Origin: Pyrobaculum islandicum DSM 4184
GTDB taxonomy: Archaea > Thermoproteota > Thermoprotei > Thermoproteales > Thermoproteaceae
Reading direction: 5' to 3'
Assembly: GCF_000015205.1 (NCBI RefSeq)
Contig: NC_008701.1
Location: forward strand, 434,001 to 498,000
Length of the DNA stretch: 64,000 nucleotides
The notes below the pieces were generated by a model that saw only the letters and a program-made list of their open reading frames with translations, searched no databases and was not told where the DNA came from. Shown here one piece after another: positions 33,006-41,993 of the stretch. The position numbers were made by a program, and so were the translations under genes. How positions within the stretch are numbered: position 1 is the stretch's first letter; the number at the start of each line of letters is the position of its first letter.

Positions 33006-34667
33006 ATGTCACAAACGCAAGCTCCTAGGACAGGGGTCCCCATCATGATATTAAAAGAGGGGAGTCAGAGAACGACAGGCGTAGACGCCCGTCGCTCCAA
33101 TATACAAGCCGCTAAGGTTATAGCCGAGATTTTAGCTACATCGCTAGGACCCAGAGGCATGGACAAAATGTTGATCGATGCCTTTGGCGATGTAACAATA
33201 ACAGGCGATGGCGCCACAATTTTAAAAGAGATGGAAGTACAACACCCGGCCGCAAAGCTATTAATCGAAGTTGCCAAAGCTCAAGATGCCGAAGTTGGCG
33301 ATGGCACAACTACTGTTGTAGTTCTTGCAGGCAAACTACTTGAACTTGGCGAAGAGCTATTAGAAGAGGGTATACACCCCACTATCGTCATAGATGGCTA
33401 CAAGAAGGCAGCTGATTACGCCCTTAAAGTTGCTGAAGAGATTGCAAAACCAGTTGAGCTCACTAAGGAGCAACTCTTAAAAGTAGTCTCCAACGCTCTC
33501 TCTTCAAAAGTAGTTGCCGAAACTAGAGACTACTTGGCAAATATAGTTGTAGAAGCAGCTCTACAAGCCGTTGAAACAAGAGACGGAAAGCCATATCTAG
33601 ATTTAGACTGGATTAAAATTGAGAAAAAGAAGGGCAAGTCTATATATGAGACGCAACTTGTAAGGGGCATAGTGCTAGATAAAGAGGTTGTACATCCAGG
33701 AATGCCTAAACGTATAACCAACGCTAAAATAGCTATTCTCGACGCCCCGCTTGAGATAGAGAAACCAGAGTGGACTACAAAGATATCTGTAACAAGCCCA
33801 GATCAAATTAAGGCGTTTCTTGACCAAGAGGCGGAGATTTTGAAATCTTATGTTGACCACTTGGCCTCAATAGGCGCCAATGTAGTAATAACTCAGAAGG
33901 GCATAGACGAGGTTGCACAACACTTCTTAGCAAAGAAAGGCATTATGGCTGTTAGAAGAGTAAAGCGTAGCGACATTGAGAAACTTGCGAGAGCCACAGG
34001 CGCTAAGATAATTACATCTATTAAAGACGCCAGACCGGAGGACTTAGGCACTGCGGGATTAGTAGAGGAGAGAAAAGTAGGCGAAGAAAAGATGGTGTTT
34101 GTAGAAGATATACCAAACCCAAGAGCTGTAACTATATTAGTGCGCGGCGGTAGCGACAGGATATTAGACGAAGTTGAAAGGTCTCTCCAAGATGCTCTCC
34201 ATGTTGCACGCGATCTCTTTAGAGAGCCGAAGATAGTGCCTGGCGGAGGCGCCTTTGAAATTGAAGTCGCTAGAAGAGTTAGAGAATTCGCTAGAAAACT
34301 GCCTGGCAAAGAGCAGTTAGCTGCACTTAAATTCGCCGACGCCCTAGAGCACATTCCAACAATCCTAGCGCTTACAGCAGGACTAGATCCAGTAGATGCT
34401 ATAGCAGAGCTTAGACGTAGACACGACAATGGCGAGATTACCACCGGTATTGATGTATATGGTGGCAAAATCGCCGACATGGCGGCGCTCAATGTATGGG
34501 ATCCGTTACTTGTGAAAAAGCAAGTCATCAAATCTGCTGTAGAAGCCGCCATAATGATTCTGCGTATTGATGACATTATAGCCGCAGGCGCGCCAAAGAA
34601 AGAGGAAAAGAAGGGCAAGAAAGAGGGAGAAGAGGGAGAGGAGAAGAGCGAAACTAAATTCGACTAG
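33006..34667 (+). CDS. thsA: Thermosome subunit (group II chaperonin)
   Basis: 553 residues. Motifs include LGPRGMDKML, GDVTITGDGATILKEM, GDGTTTVVVLAG (ATP site) and GGGAFEIEVARR, with a Lys/Glu-rich, charged C-terminal tail. It forms double-ring folding chambers in the cytosol and cooperates with prefoldin. TTTTTATAT at 32977-32985 is the TATA box, 25 bases before ATG 33006, so the longer reading from 32985 is excluded. Other subunits probably lie elsewhere. Confidence 0.96.
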   Translation: MSQTQAPRTGVPIMILKEGSQRTTGVDARRSNIQAAKVIAEILATSLGPRGMDKMLIDAFGDVTITGDGATILKEMEVQHPAAKLLIEVAKAQDAEVGDGTTTVVVLAGKLLELGEELLEEGIHPTIVIDGYKKAADYALKVAEEIAKPVELTKEQLLKVVSNALSSKVVAETRDYLANIVVEAALQAVETRDGKPYLDLDWIKIEKKKGKSIYETQLVRGIVLDKEVVHPGMPKRITNAKIAILDAPLEIEKPEWTTKISVTSPDQIKAFLDQEAEILKSYVDHLASIGANVVITQKGIDEVAQHFLAKKGIMAVRRVKRSDIEKLARATGAKIITSIKDARPEDLGTAGLVEERKVGEEKMVFVEDIPNPRAVTILVRGGSDRILDEVERSLQDALHVARDLFREPKIVPGGGAFEIEVARRVREFARKLPGKEQLAALKFADALEHIPTILALTAGLDPVDAIAELRRRHDNGEITTGIDVYGGKIADMAALNVWDPLLVKKQVIKSAVEAAIMILRIDDIIAAGAPKKEEKKGKKEGEEGEEKSETKFD

Positions 34668-34716
34668 TTTTTCCCAACCTGTAAATGTTATATACCGGAT
34701 TTATTTGCCACTTGCC

Positions 34717-35046
34717 GTGGAGACTCTATCTACGTCAGAACTCCTAGAGCGAATAAACAAGCTAGTAGAACTCCTAGAGCGAGCTTTAGTCAAGAGAGAT
34801 TTCTATCCGCCTCGCCTTACTAAATACGAGATTGCACGTATCATAGGCGCTAGAGCGCTACAGTTAGCAATGGGAGCGCAACCGAAGATCGACATACGAG
34901 AACTCGGCACGACAGACCCCGTATTAATAGCTCTAGAGGAGTTTAGACGTGGACTTCTCGACTTCATAATTGTAAGAGAATTTCCAGATGGGAAAGCTAT
35001 AAAGATTAGGCTGAGAGAACTCCTCGAGCTTGAGAAAACTCTTTAA
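34717..35046 (+). CDS. rpoK: RNA polymerase subunit K (Rpo6)
   Basis: About 109 residues from GTG 34717. The C-terminal core has LTKYEIARIIGARALQLAMGA outlined by KYEIARIIGARALQL and DPVLIALEEFRRGLLDFIIVRE, the Rpb6/omega signature. The N-terminal 25 or so residues (LLERINKLVELLERAL) form an extra helix. GTATAT-type box at about 34685-34694 sits about 27 bases upstream of this GTG; TTG 34705 would give four more residues. It binds at the polymerase clamp base. Confidence 0.92.
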   Translation: METLSTSELLERINKLVELLERALVKRDFYPPRLTKYEIARIIGARALQLAMGAQPKIDIRELGTTDPVLIALEEFRRGLLDFIIVREFPDGKAIKIRLRELLELEKTL

Positions 35047-35206
35047 TTGGCTTTATTAACACGACATCGCCGAAGTAATAAAATTCATGTCCCCCCTTTA
35101 CAATTTTTTTCTCTGGGCTACTCCTAATTTCAACATCGTCTAATAAGTAATAGATTATGTACTTTTTTGTCCTAAATATTTTATATCTCCCCTGTGGCAC
35201 CTCCAT
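35006..35206 (-). CDS. Small protein, 66 residues, unknown function
   Basis: ATG 35204-35206 on the minus strand lies about 26 bases after TTATAAAAG (about 35228-35236), so a leaderless start. The product has beta-like strands (GRYKIFRTKKYIIYYLLDDVEI, FYYFGDVVLIKPI outlined) and basic composition. I know no family. It overlaps the end of rpoK by 41 bases, tail to tail. Confidence 0.6.
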   Translation of the reverse strand: MEVPQGRYKIFRTKKYIIYYLLDDVEIRSSPEKKIVKGGHEFYYFGDVVLIKPIKEFSQARGVLSA

Positions 35207-35235
35207 GGAACTTTTGCAAATACGGCCTTTTATAA

Positions 35236-35964
35236 CTACTGCCCAAGAAATAGCTTTGCTAACCTATCTTCATCTATAGATTTTGTATCTCCGCTGTATC
35301 TTATCCTGCCTGTTACTAAGACATAAGCCCTATCGCCTATTTCTAATGCCTTCTTGGCGTTTTGTTCGACAAGTAATATGGAGATCCCAAACTTGTCTCT
35401 TATGTCTTTAATAACAGAGAAAAACTCGCTTACTAACTTCGGCGCAAGTCCTGCAGTGGGTTCATCTAACATAAGTAACTTCGGATTTTTCATCAAGCCC
35501 AAACTTATGGCTAGCATCTGTCTCTCGCCGCCTGATAAAAACTTTGCCTTCCTATCCCGCAACTCCCTTAGCCTAGGGAATATTTCATATATCTCCTCGA
35601 CTCTTTTTAGAACATCTTTTTTAGACAGACCCGCAGATGCAGCTATTAAGTTTTCAAATACTGTAAGTTCGCCGAATATATTCGGCGTGCCAAAGTTATT
35701 TGGCGACTGCATTACATAAGCAACACCTAATTTCATAACCTCGTGCGGCGGCTTGCCTGTAACGTCGTGGCCCAGTAGAGTTATTCTGCCAGAATATACG
35801 TCGGCCATACCCACTATGCTATTTAACAGAGTTGACTTACCAGCGCCGTTAGGCCCCAACAAAACGACGATCTCCCCTGAGTTTACTACAATATCAACTC
35901 CAAAAAGGACGTGAAACTTACCATATCCAGCTTCAAGCTTCTCAACTCTTAAAACCTCCGCCAT
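35236..35964 (-). CDS. livF: Branched-chain amino acid ABC transporter ATPase LivF
   Basis: About 242 residues from ATG 35964: YGKFHVLFGVDIVV, Walker A GPNGAGKST, SPNNFGTPNIFGELTVFENL (outlined by NIFGELTVFENL), signature LSGGERQM, Walker B LLMLDEPTAGL and the switch LLVEQNAK. It powers uptake of branched-chain amino acids with LivK and two permeases. Only LivF and the divergent LivK are here; livG, livH and livM are absent from the window. A longer reading from 36030 overlaps the promoter and is unlikely. Confidence 0.9.
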   Translation of the reverse strand: MAEVLRVEKLEAGYGKFHVLFGVDIVVNSGEIVVLLGPNGAGKSTLLNSIVGMADVYSGRITLLGHDVTGKPPHEVMKLGVAYVMQSPNNFGTPNIFGELTVFENLIAASAGLSKKDVLKRVEEIYEIFPRLRELRDRKAKFLSGGERQMLAISLGLMKNPKLLMLDEPTAGLAPKLVSEFFSVIKDIRDKFGISILLVEQNAKKALEIGDRAYVLVTGRIRYSGDTKSIDEDRLAKLFLGQ

Positions 35965-36009
35965 GCGTCTTAAAAACTCTTTCTTAATAAGCCTTCTAGG
36001 AGGGAATTG

Positions 36010-36018
36010 ATAAATATC
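36010..36018. promoter_or_regulatory. TATA box between livF and livK
   Basis: GATAAATATC is nearly palindromic. The centre lies about 24 bases before the livK ATG (36038). In the other direction a start about 26 bases away would give livF a leader of roughly 24 bases before ATG 35964. One box may therefore serve both genes. Confidence 0.5.
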
Positions 36019-36037
36019 CTTAAGATACAATATACCT

Positions 36038-37354
36038 ATGGCAACTAAAACTCTGTACTTAGCAATAGGTATAGTGATTTTGCTAGCTATAATTGGGATT
36101 CTGATGTCAACAGGGGGTCAAGCCCCCTCTGCGACAACTACTCCTACGCCAACGCAAACACTTACTACGTCTCCTCCAACAGCCCAGAAAGTTTTCAAAC
36201 TAGGCGCCTTACTACCCCTTACTGGCGGTTTTAGTAGCTATGCTAAGTTGGCGCAATGCGCCGCACAACTAGCCATAGATGACCTCAACTCGGAATACGC
36301 AAATAAGGGGTATAAGTTCGAACTATATGTAGAAGATACACAGCTAGATCCTAATGTTGCATTACAAAAACTACAGACGTTATATGCAAAGGGCGTAAGA
36401 GCCGTCCACGCGGGTCTCACAAGTAGAGAGGCTTCTGGAGAAAAGCCTTTTGCAGATCAGAACAAGATTATCCTATTTAGCGCGTGGTCTACCTCTTCTC
36501 TACTCGCCATACCTAACGACTGGCTGTATAGAATTGTGGGTACAGACGCCAAACAAATAAGAGCAATAGGCGCTATTTTAAAAGAGCTAGGTGTAAAAAA
36601 TGTCGCCTTAATATATAGAAAAGACCCCTATGGAGAGGGTCTATATATTGAGTTACAAAAAGAGGCTACAAGACGCGGCTTTAAGCTCGTCTCAGTGGCA
36701 GCCTACGACCCAGATCCTAAGGCGTTTCCACAAGCCGCGCCTGAGGCTGTTAGGAAGATATCTGCCGAAGTTAAAGACCTCGTGGGGCCGGACTTTGCGC
36801 TTGTAATCGTTTCTTTTGAAGACGACGGCGCCGTAGTACTTAAAGCAATAGGCCAAGACCCCATTTTATCAAAAGCCAGGTTAATAGGTACTGAGGGCAT
36901 GGCATTTTCTCCCATATTACTACAGGAAGGCGGGGCTGTGATGGCAAAGGGCAAAATAGTGGGCACGGCCAATTGGGCGCTTCCAACTACGCCTGAGTAC
37001 AAGGAGTTCTACAGAAAGTTCAAGGCTAAATGTGGAGCAGAGCCTATAACACCAGCTCCTCAATCTTATGATGTAATTAAAATGCTTGGCGAAATAATGG
37101 CCTCGATAGGCACAGACGATCCAGACAAGGTACGCACCACACTAGAACAATGGGGTAGAGAAGGCCGCTACAAGGGCGCCACAGGCGTGGTTATCCTAGA
37201 TGAAAACGGAGATAGAGCTAATCCGAACTTCTTACTATGGGGCGTCACTATAAAGAACGGCACCTCTACGTATATAGAAGTGGGATATTATGACTACGAT
37301 AAAGACTCTATAGAGTTCACTCCAGAAGGTAAACAGTACTTCTACGGAAAGTAA
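36038..37354 (+). CDS. livK: Branched-chain amino acid ABC transporter binding protein LivK
   Basis: 438 residues. A membrane anchor at about 4-24 is followed by a Thr/Pro-rich linker (about 28-48), as in archaeal surface binding proteins, then FKLGALLPLTGGFSSYAKLAQCAAQLA outlined by GALLPLTGGFSSY, and the periplasmic-binding fold typical of Leu/Ile/Val-binding proteins (YEGLYIELQKEATRRG region). It captures branched-chain amino acids or related compounds outside the cell. Divergent from livF, with a 7-base gap between longest frames. Confidence 0.9.
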   Translation: MATKTLYLAIGIVILLAIIGILMSTGGQAPSATTTPTPTQTLTTSPPTAQKVFKLGALLPLTGGFSSYAKLAQCAAQLAIDDLNSEYANKGYKFELYVEDTQLDPNVALQKLQTLYAKGVRAVHAGLTSREASGEKPFADQNKIILFSAWSTSSLLAIPNDWLYRIVGTDAKQIRAIGAILKELGVKNVALIYRKDPYGEGLYIELQKEATRRGFKLVSVAAYDPDPKAFPQAAPEAVRKISAEVKDLVGPDFALVIVSFEDDGAVVLKAIGQDPILSKARLIGTEGMAFSPILLQEGGAVMAKGKIVGTANWALPTTPEYKEFYRKFKAKCGAEPITPAPQSYDVIKMLGEIMASIGTDDPDKVRTTLEQWGREGRYKGATGVVILDENGDRANPNFLLWGVTIKNGTSTYIEVGYYDYDKDSIEFTPEGKQYFYGK

Positions 37355-37454
37355 GAAATCTAATAAAGCGGTTTTTCCCACGACGTTTATGTTGACAACT
37401 CTGTAAAGGCGTCTTTGCAGTAAAAATTTAAAAATGAAAAAAATAAAGAGCTAC

Positions 37455-37566
37455 GCGGCGGTAGTCTAGTCTGGTTTGGACAGTGGGGGAGTTAAAGCCC
37501 ACTGCCCCGGAGTAGGATGGCGGCCTCCCAAGCCGTTGATCCCGGGTTCAAATCCCGGCCGCCGCA
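37455..37566 (+). tRNA. tRNA-Gly (CCC) with non-canonical intron
   Basis: Acceptor GCGGCGG/CCGCCGC with A73; CCA is not encoded. The anticodon loop CTCCCAA gives CCC. About 36-37 extra bases lie between the D arm and the anticodon stem. CAGTGGG 37481-37487 pairs with CCCACTG 37498-37504 around a 10-base loop. In the tRNA-Gly(GCC) gene the second pair is G-C instead of A-T, a compensatory change. Confidence 0.92.
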
Positions 37567-37636
37567 TGTTTCCCCAGACACTTGCCTAGTCACGATAGGC
37601 ACAAAAATTTAAAATCTCAGGTAGAGAGGATTTAAG

Positions 37637-37724
37637 GCGGGGGTGCCCGAGCCAGGTCAAAGGGGCAGGGCTTAAGACCCTGTGGCGTAGGCCTGCGTGG
37701 GTTCAAATCCCACCCCCCGCACCA
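37637..37724 (+). tRNA. tRNA-Leu (TAA), CCA end encoded
   Basis: Acceptor GCGGGGG pairs with CCCCCGC, then A73 and CCA (37722-37724). The anticodon arm CAGGG-CTTAAGA-CCCTG gives TAA. A long variable arm (TGGCGTAGGCCTGCG) fits class II tRNA-Leu. There is no intron. AAAAATTTAAAATC about 30 bases upstream is the likely TATA box. The pyrI gene follows 32 bases later. Confidence 0.95.
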
Positions 37725-37756
37725 AGTCTTTATTAACTGGTCCCGTAATGTTGTTA

Positions 37757-38212
37757 ATGTCTAGGGAGCTTATAGTTAGTAAAATAAGGAGTGGTACCGT
37801 CATAGACCACATACCTGCTGGCAGAGCGCTTGCAGTATTACGTATTTTAGGAATTACGGGAAAGGAGGGCGTCCGTATTGCGCTGGTAATGAATGTGGAA
37901 TCTAAAAAACTGGGGAAGAAGGATATTATAAAGATAGAGGATCGCGAATTAACACCAGAAGAGGTAAATATAATCTCAGCAGTAGCCCCCACGGCGACGA
38001 TAAATATCATAGAGGACTTTAGGGTGGTTAGGAAGTTTAAGGTGACGCCTCCTGAGGTAATCAGAGGGAAGTTTAAGTGTAGAAACCCCACCTGTATAAC
38101 TAACGCGCCTAGAGAGCCTGTAGAGCCTACTTTTTATCTAGTGAGGAGAGAGCCGCCTCTCTTTATCTGCGCATATTGTGGCAGATATCATGAGTTAAGC
38201 GATTTGATATGA
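37757..38212 (+). CDS. pyrI: Aspartate carbamoyltransferase regulatory subunit PyrI
   Basis: About 151 residues: [21 protein letters not shown] outlined by [14 protein letters not shown] (nucleotide effector domain) and a C-terminal zinc domain C-x4-C ... C-x2-C (CRNPTC, CAYC). It binds the catalytic PyrB trimers and mediates nucleotide control. TTTATTAAC at about 37728-37736 favours ATG 37757; ATG 37748 is also possible. pyrB is not adjacent. pyrE overlaps the stop. Confidence 0.93.
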   Translation: MSRELIVSKIRSGTVIDHIPAGRALAVLRILGITGKEGVRIALVMNVESKKLGKKDIIKIEDRELTPEEVNIISAVAPTATINIIEDFRVVRKFKVTPPEVIRGKFKCRNPTCITNAPREPVEPTFYLVRREPPLFICAYCGRYHELSDLI

Positions 38213-38790
38213 TAGAGAAGTTTTTAGAGCTTGGCGTAGTGAAGTTCGGCATATTTAGACTGTCAAGCGGTTTAGAAAGCCCGTTTTACATAGACCTACG
38301 TAATGTCTTAGGAGAGCCCGAATTACTCCGCTGGGTGATTGAACAATATCGTGAAATCCTCTTGAGACTGAAATTTGACATAATTGTGGGGGTAGCTACA
38401 GGTGGAATTCCGTATGCTTCAATTCTAGGCTATACTCTAGGTAAGCCCATTAGTTATGTAAGACCGGAGGCCAAAGAACATGGGACTGGTCGTTTGATAG
38501 AAGGCGCAGAAGTCTCAGGAAGGGAGGTTGTAGTAATAGACGATGTTTTAACCACAGGGAAGAGCATTATTGGAGCTATAAATGCTATAAGATCAGCCGG
38601 CGGCATTGTGGCCGGAGCTGTTGTATTTCTAGACAGAGAACAATGTGGTTCCAGAAATATAAAAACTGCGACGGGGGTAGAAGTGTATAGCGTATATAAG
38701 ATGAGGGGTCTGTTAGATAGGCTTAAAGATTATATAGATGAGGAACAATACCGCTCGGTCATCAACTATTTGGCACAATGGCGTTGTTAA
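38209..38790 (+). CDS. pyrE: Orotate phosphoribosyltransferase
   Basis: 193 residues with [21 protein letters not shown] outlined by [27 protein letters not shown] and the PRPP loop [13 protein letters not shown]. It makes orotidine 5'-phosphate from orotate and PRPP in UMP synthesis. It begins on the pyrI stop (ATGA) and its end overlaps pyrD by 13 bases, so pyrI-pyrE-pyrD form one operon. Confidence 0.94.
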   Translation: MIEKFLELGVVKFGIFRLSSGLESPFYIDLRNVLGEPELLRWVIEQYREILLRLKFDIIVGVATGGIPYASILGYTLGKPISYVRPEAKEHGTGRLIEGAEVSGREVVVIDDVLTTGKSIIGAINAIRSAGGIVAGAVVFLDREQCGSRNIKTATGVEVYSVYKMRGLLDRLKDYIDEEQYRSVINYLAQWRC

Positions 38791-39668
38791 TAATTATCGG
38801 CCGTCTTCTACATTATGTACACCCAGAGATAAGCCATAGGCTGGGCTCACTTCTATTTTCTCTGCCACTCCCTACATGTCGTTGTGTACAACAGTGGGAG
38901 ATTGGCGATGTAAAAGTTTGTGGGCCTGTCGGCGTAGCGGCCGGTTTAGATAAGACTGGGAGATACTCTCGGTTTCTCTCTTTTTTCTGTCCCGGATTCA
39001 TAGTGGTGGGTTCTACACTCCCGTATAAACGCCGGGGGAATAAACCGCCTAGAGTAGCTAGAATTTGGCCATATTCTCTTGTAAACGCCATGGGGCTTAA
39101 CAGCCCTGGCATAGCCGCAGTTTTACACAAATTGACGAACTTAAATTATCCAATATTTATAAGTATAGCTGGCTTTACAAAGGAGGATTTTTTAACACAA
39201 CTTATATACCTCCGGCGTTATAAACCAACAGCAGTTGAGGTAAATATATCTAGCCCCACATATAAAGGACTTTGGCGCGATTTACCAGAGCTTATAGATA
39301 TAGACATGCCTATGTTTATTAAAGTCGGCCCCTCTGTAGATGTGGCCTCTGTCATAAGAGATGTCAGAAGGCTCGGGTGGGGGCTTGTGGTTACAAATAC
39401 CTTCCCAATAGAGGACAATCGAATAAGCGTAGGAAGGGGAGGCCTTAGTGGTCTCTTACTATATAAATATGGCTTTAAACTTCTAGTAAAAGTCAGAGAA
39501 GCCGCAGGGCCGGATATCCCCATTATATACAGCGGCGGTCTCTTCTCCTGTAGCCAACTAAGGGAAGTTTTGAAATATGCAAATGCCGCCGAAATTTTAA
39601 CATCAATACTCTACTTTACTCCATATATCCTAAAGATACTTAACCGATGTTTATACAGTCGAGAGTAG
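38778..39668 (+). CDS. pyrD: Dihydroorotate dehydrogenase
   Basis: 296 residues, a flavin-dependent TIM barrel. Seen are [17 protein letters not shown] outlined by [28 protein letters not shown] outlined by [38 protein letters not shown] and IIYSGGL for FMN binding. The layout is that of class 2, quinone-linked enzymes, but it is about 40 residues shorter and lacks a clear N-terminal membrane helix pair. It oxidises dihydroorotate to orotate for PyrE. Confidence 0.88.
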   Translation: MALLIIIGRLLHYVHPEISHRLGSLLFSLPLPTCRCVQQWEIGDVKVCGPVGVAAGLDKTGRYSRFLSFFCPGFIVVGSTLPYKRRGNKPPRVARIWPYSLVNAMGLNSPGIAAVLHKLTNLNYPIFISIAGFTKEDFLTQLIYLRRYKPTAVEVNISSPTYKGLWRDLPELIDIDMPMFIKVGPSVDVASVIRDVRRLGWGLVVTNTFPIEDNRISVGRGGLSGLLLYKYGFKLLVKVREAAGPDIPIIYSGGLFSCSQLREVLKYANAAEILTSILYFTPYILKILNRCLYSRE

Positions 39669-40158
39669 TCTCATAGGCTTCTTCAACAAGTTTCTTCAAG
39701 CGGCGCCAGTGTGCGCCAACCCAGTAATAGCGTCCACAAGATGTGCAACGCCAACATTTTTCGCTAAATATCCTATGGCCCACAGCCTTTTCCGCTTCTC
39801 TACAACTTACTTCGACAACGTCGCCTCCGCAAAGTGGACACCTAGATTTCTCAAGAGGTTTTAAACCAAGTCTTAGAAATATAGATATCCACTTAATGTG
39901 GTCGTCTGTCTTTATTAAAATAGTGGGACCTCTCCTTGTTTTATAGAGCTCCTCATCTCGCGTAACTACTAGACATTCTGTATTTAAGAGCTCTGTATCC
40001 CCCAAGTCTGAGCTGTATATCACCTTGAGTCCAAATAGAATACGTAACATACGGGCCAGCCACCCCAACATAGAGTCTATATATATACAGTGGAGATACG
40101 GCACGCCTTTTATTTCGCAGTCTACCACGTGGCAAAGACTCTCTCCACTTCCTCCCAA
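39640..40158 (-). CDS. Mut7-C RNase domain protein with zinc ribbon
   Basis: 172 residues. YIDSMLGWLARMLRILFG (about 26-43) is the Mut7-C start with the catalytic aspartate, followed by DLGDTELL and VVTRDEELY, as in PIN-like RNases. The C-terminal part is a zinc ribbon: CPLCGG ... CWRCTSCGRYYW. The true start may be within the first 25 residues, which overlap the 3' end of rqcH by 37 bases. Role is unknown; adjacency to rqcH suggests RNA surveillance. Confidence 0.85.
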   Translation of the reverse strand: MGGSGESLCHVVDCEIKGVPYLHCIYIDSMLGWLARMLRILFGLKVIYSSDLGDTELLNTECLVVTRDEELYKTRRGPTILIKTDDHIKWISIFLRLGLKPLEKSRCPLCGGDVVEVSCREAEKAVGHRIFSEKCWRCTSCGRYYWVGAHWRRLKKLVEEAYETTLDCINIG

Positions 40159-41963
40159 GAGAGGGGCGATCCCCGCCCCTCCTCAGCTATCTGTGAGGGG
40201 CCAGGGATAGCGGCTACTATCTCTTCGAGAGAACATCCCCCCCACTTCTTGGCTAGCTCTCTACCTAATTTGCTCTTTTCTACGCCGCCTGGCGATATGA
40301 TAACGTATCTATCAGCTAATAGTTGCGCTGATTTTGGCGGTGCCGCCACTACTCTATAGATATCTCCATCTTTTCTACAACCCACTGCCAGCTCTAAACG
40401 GACGTGTCTAATATACTCCCTTTTGCCATATATCATAAACGAGCCACGGGCAAGATATTGGCCGGCGGGCGCATGTTTAGAGACTTGCTCGCCGCGGACG
40501 TAGTATACATCTATTGAATGTATCCCAATTTTCCATGCCTTGCTATATGCAGCGGCAAACTGTGCAGTTTGTAATAACTCAAGGGGGTCCTCTGATGGGG
40601 GCATTACAACCACTGAAGCGCCTGGGATATCTGCATGAAAGAAGAGGTAGTGTTCCCTAAGGTATTTTCTTACAATAGTCTCATTTTGCGACGCGTCTCT
40701 ACCCCCAATTATCGGTCTCTTACCTGTGGTAATAGACCAGCGAAATTTCTCAAACCAAGCCCTTTTAACAACTATTTTTACAGAAGACTTAACTTTCTCC
40801 TCGGCGCGGTGTATCTCCTCTTCTAACTTAGCCAGGTCTCTTCTGAGTTTCTCCACAACCTGTGCCGCCTTATTCGCCTTTTCTTCTAACTCTTTTGCAT
40901 GTTCAAACATCCGCGATATTTGACGTCCCACTGGGATGTCTTTCTCAAGTTCTACAACTGTGCCATCGGGAAGTTCTATTTTTACCCTCTTGTTTACGTA
41001 TACTACACGTATACTAGTCTCGTAACCCCTTAATGCATCTTCTATCTCTGATTTATACATCAGAAGTTTATGAGCAGTAGTTTTCAGAAGAGACGCCTCC
41101 TTCTTATACTCGGGGATCTTCTTCTCTAGTTCTGCTATTGTTGTTTCCAGCTTTTTACGTCTCTGTATTAACTCCTGAGTCTCTTGGATGAGAGTAGACC
41201 CCAGTTCCATTGGAGAAAAGTAGTAATCTAGGGCTTCCCAAAAATGCGTAAATTGTTTTAACTCGTCGCATTGTATGGCGGTGAGTCTTATAGGGAGGAC
41301 TGTGACAGGAATATTCTCTTTTATACATACCGTGGGCTCTATTTTGCCAATGCGTATCTGATCTACAATAATCTTCAGCGTCTCCGCAAGAGCTCTCGGC
41401 GAAGAGCCTGCTCGTGCAATAAGCTCTTCTGCAAGCTCAGGACCTGTGCCCAGACGTCTAACTAAGCTCTTCTTTACATCGCCAGGGTCTATCGCCTTCT
41501 CAATAGCGTTAACATCTGCAGTAAAGATATCAATAAATGCTGCCGGTGGATAAACGTAGGACAGGCCCGGCTTTAATTCGCGGTCTCTACCTCTATAGCT
41601 ATGTAAAAGCCATACTATCTTTCCATCTCTGACAGACACAATGTTAAAGGGCTCTATCAGTTCGATAATTATTTTTCCAGACACAAACTCAAGTTCTAAA
41701 ATACGGTCAAAACGAGGCATGTAAACTTTTACTAGCTTTTCACCTCGAAACAACCCCCTGAGTGTTTCAGCCCCCTCGTGGCTTTTTTCAGGTATAACAC
41801 CAGTTAGAGAAGCCCTAAACTTAGTTATAGTCATAAACCCAGATGTAAATTTAAACAAAAACCCAGCTCCTGTCTTGTATATATTTTCAACTCTATTGTT
41901 GATCAGATTAGACATCTCTACAGCTGAAGCTAGAAGATCTAACGCCGTGACAACTTTCTTCAC
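40122..41963 (-). CDS. rqcH: Ribosome quality control factor RqcH (NEMF/Rqc2 family)
   Basis: 613 residues. NFACT-N domain with ALDLLASAVEMSNLINNRVENIYK outlined by LINNRVENIYK; two central coiled coils (about 265-320 and 355-405); then NFACT-R with FRWSITTGKRPIIGGRDASQNE outlined by GKRPIIGGRDASQNE, YFF-type HADIPGASVV and the GQYLARGSFMIYGKR segment. It binds obstructed large subunits with peptidyl-tRNA and recruits tRNA for C-terminal tailing. Pelota is encoded at 25-26 kb. Confidence 0.94.
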   Translation of the reverse strand: MKKVVTALDLLASAVEMSNLINNRVENIYKTGAGFLFKFTSGFMTITKFRASLTGVIPEKSHEGAETLRGLFRGEKLVKVYMPRFDRILELEFVSGKIIIELIEPFNIVSVRDGKIVWLLHSYRGRDRELKPGLSYVYPPAAFIDIFTADVNAIEKAIDPGDVKKSLVRRLGTGPELAEELIARAGSSPRALAETLKIIVDQIRIGKIEPTVCIKENIPVTVLPIRLTAIQCDELKQFTHFWEALDYYFSPMELGSTLIQETQELIQRRKKLETTIAELEKKIPEYKKEASLLKTTAHKLLMYKSEIEDALRGYETSIRVVYVNKRVKIELPDGTVVELEKDIPVGRQISRMFEHAKELEEKANKAAQVVEKLRRDLAKLEEEIHRAEEKVKSSVKIVVKRAWFEKFRWSITTGKRPIIGGRDASQNETIVRKYLREHYLFFHADIPGASVVVMPPSEDPLELLQTAQFAAAYSKAWKIGIHSIDVYYVRGEQVSKHAPAGQYLARGSFMIYGKREYIRHVRLELAVGCRKDGDIYRVVAAPPKSAQLLADRYVIISPGGVEKSKLGRELAKKWGGCSLEEIVAAIPGPSQIAEEGRGSPLSWEEVERVFATW

Positions 41964-41993
41964 ATTATGTAAATTGTTAGATATAGAAAAAGT

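Noticed and set aside
34681-34716. TTG 34705 as rpoK start
   Set aside because: The TATA-like box at 34685-34694 is only about 15 bases away; GTG 34717 has normal spacing. Not fully excluded.
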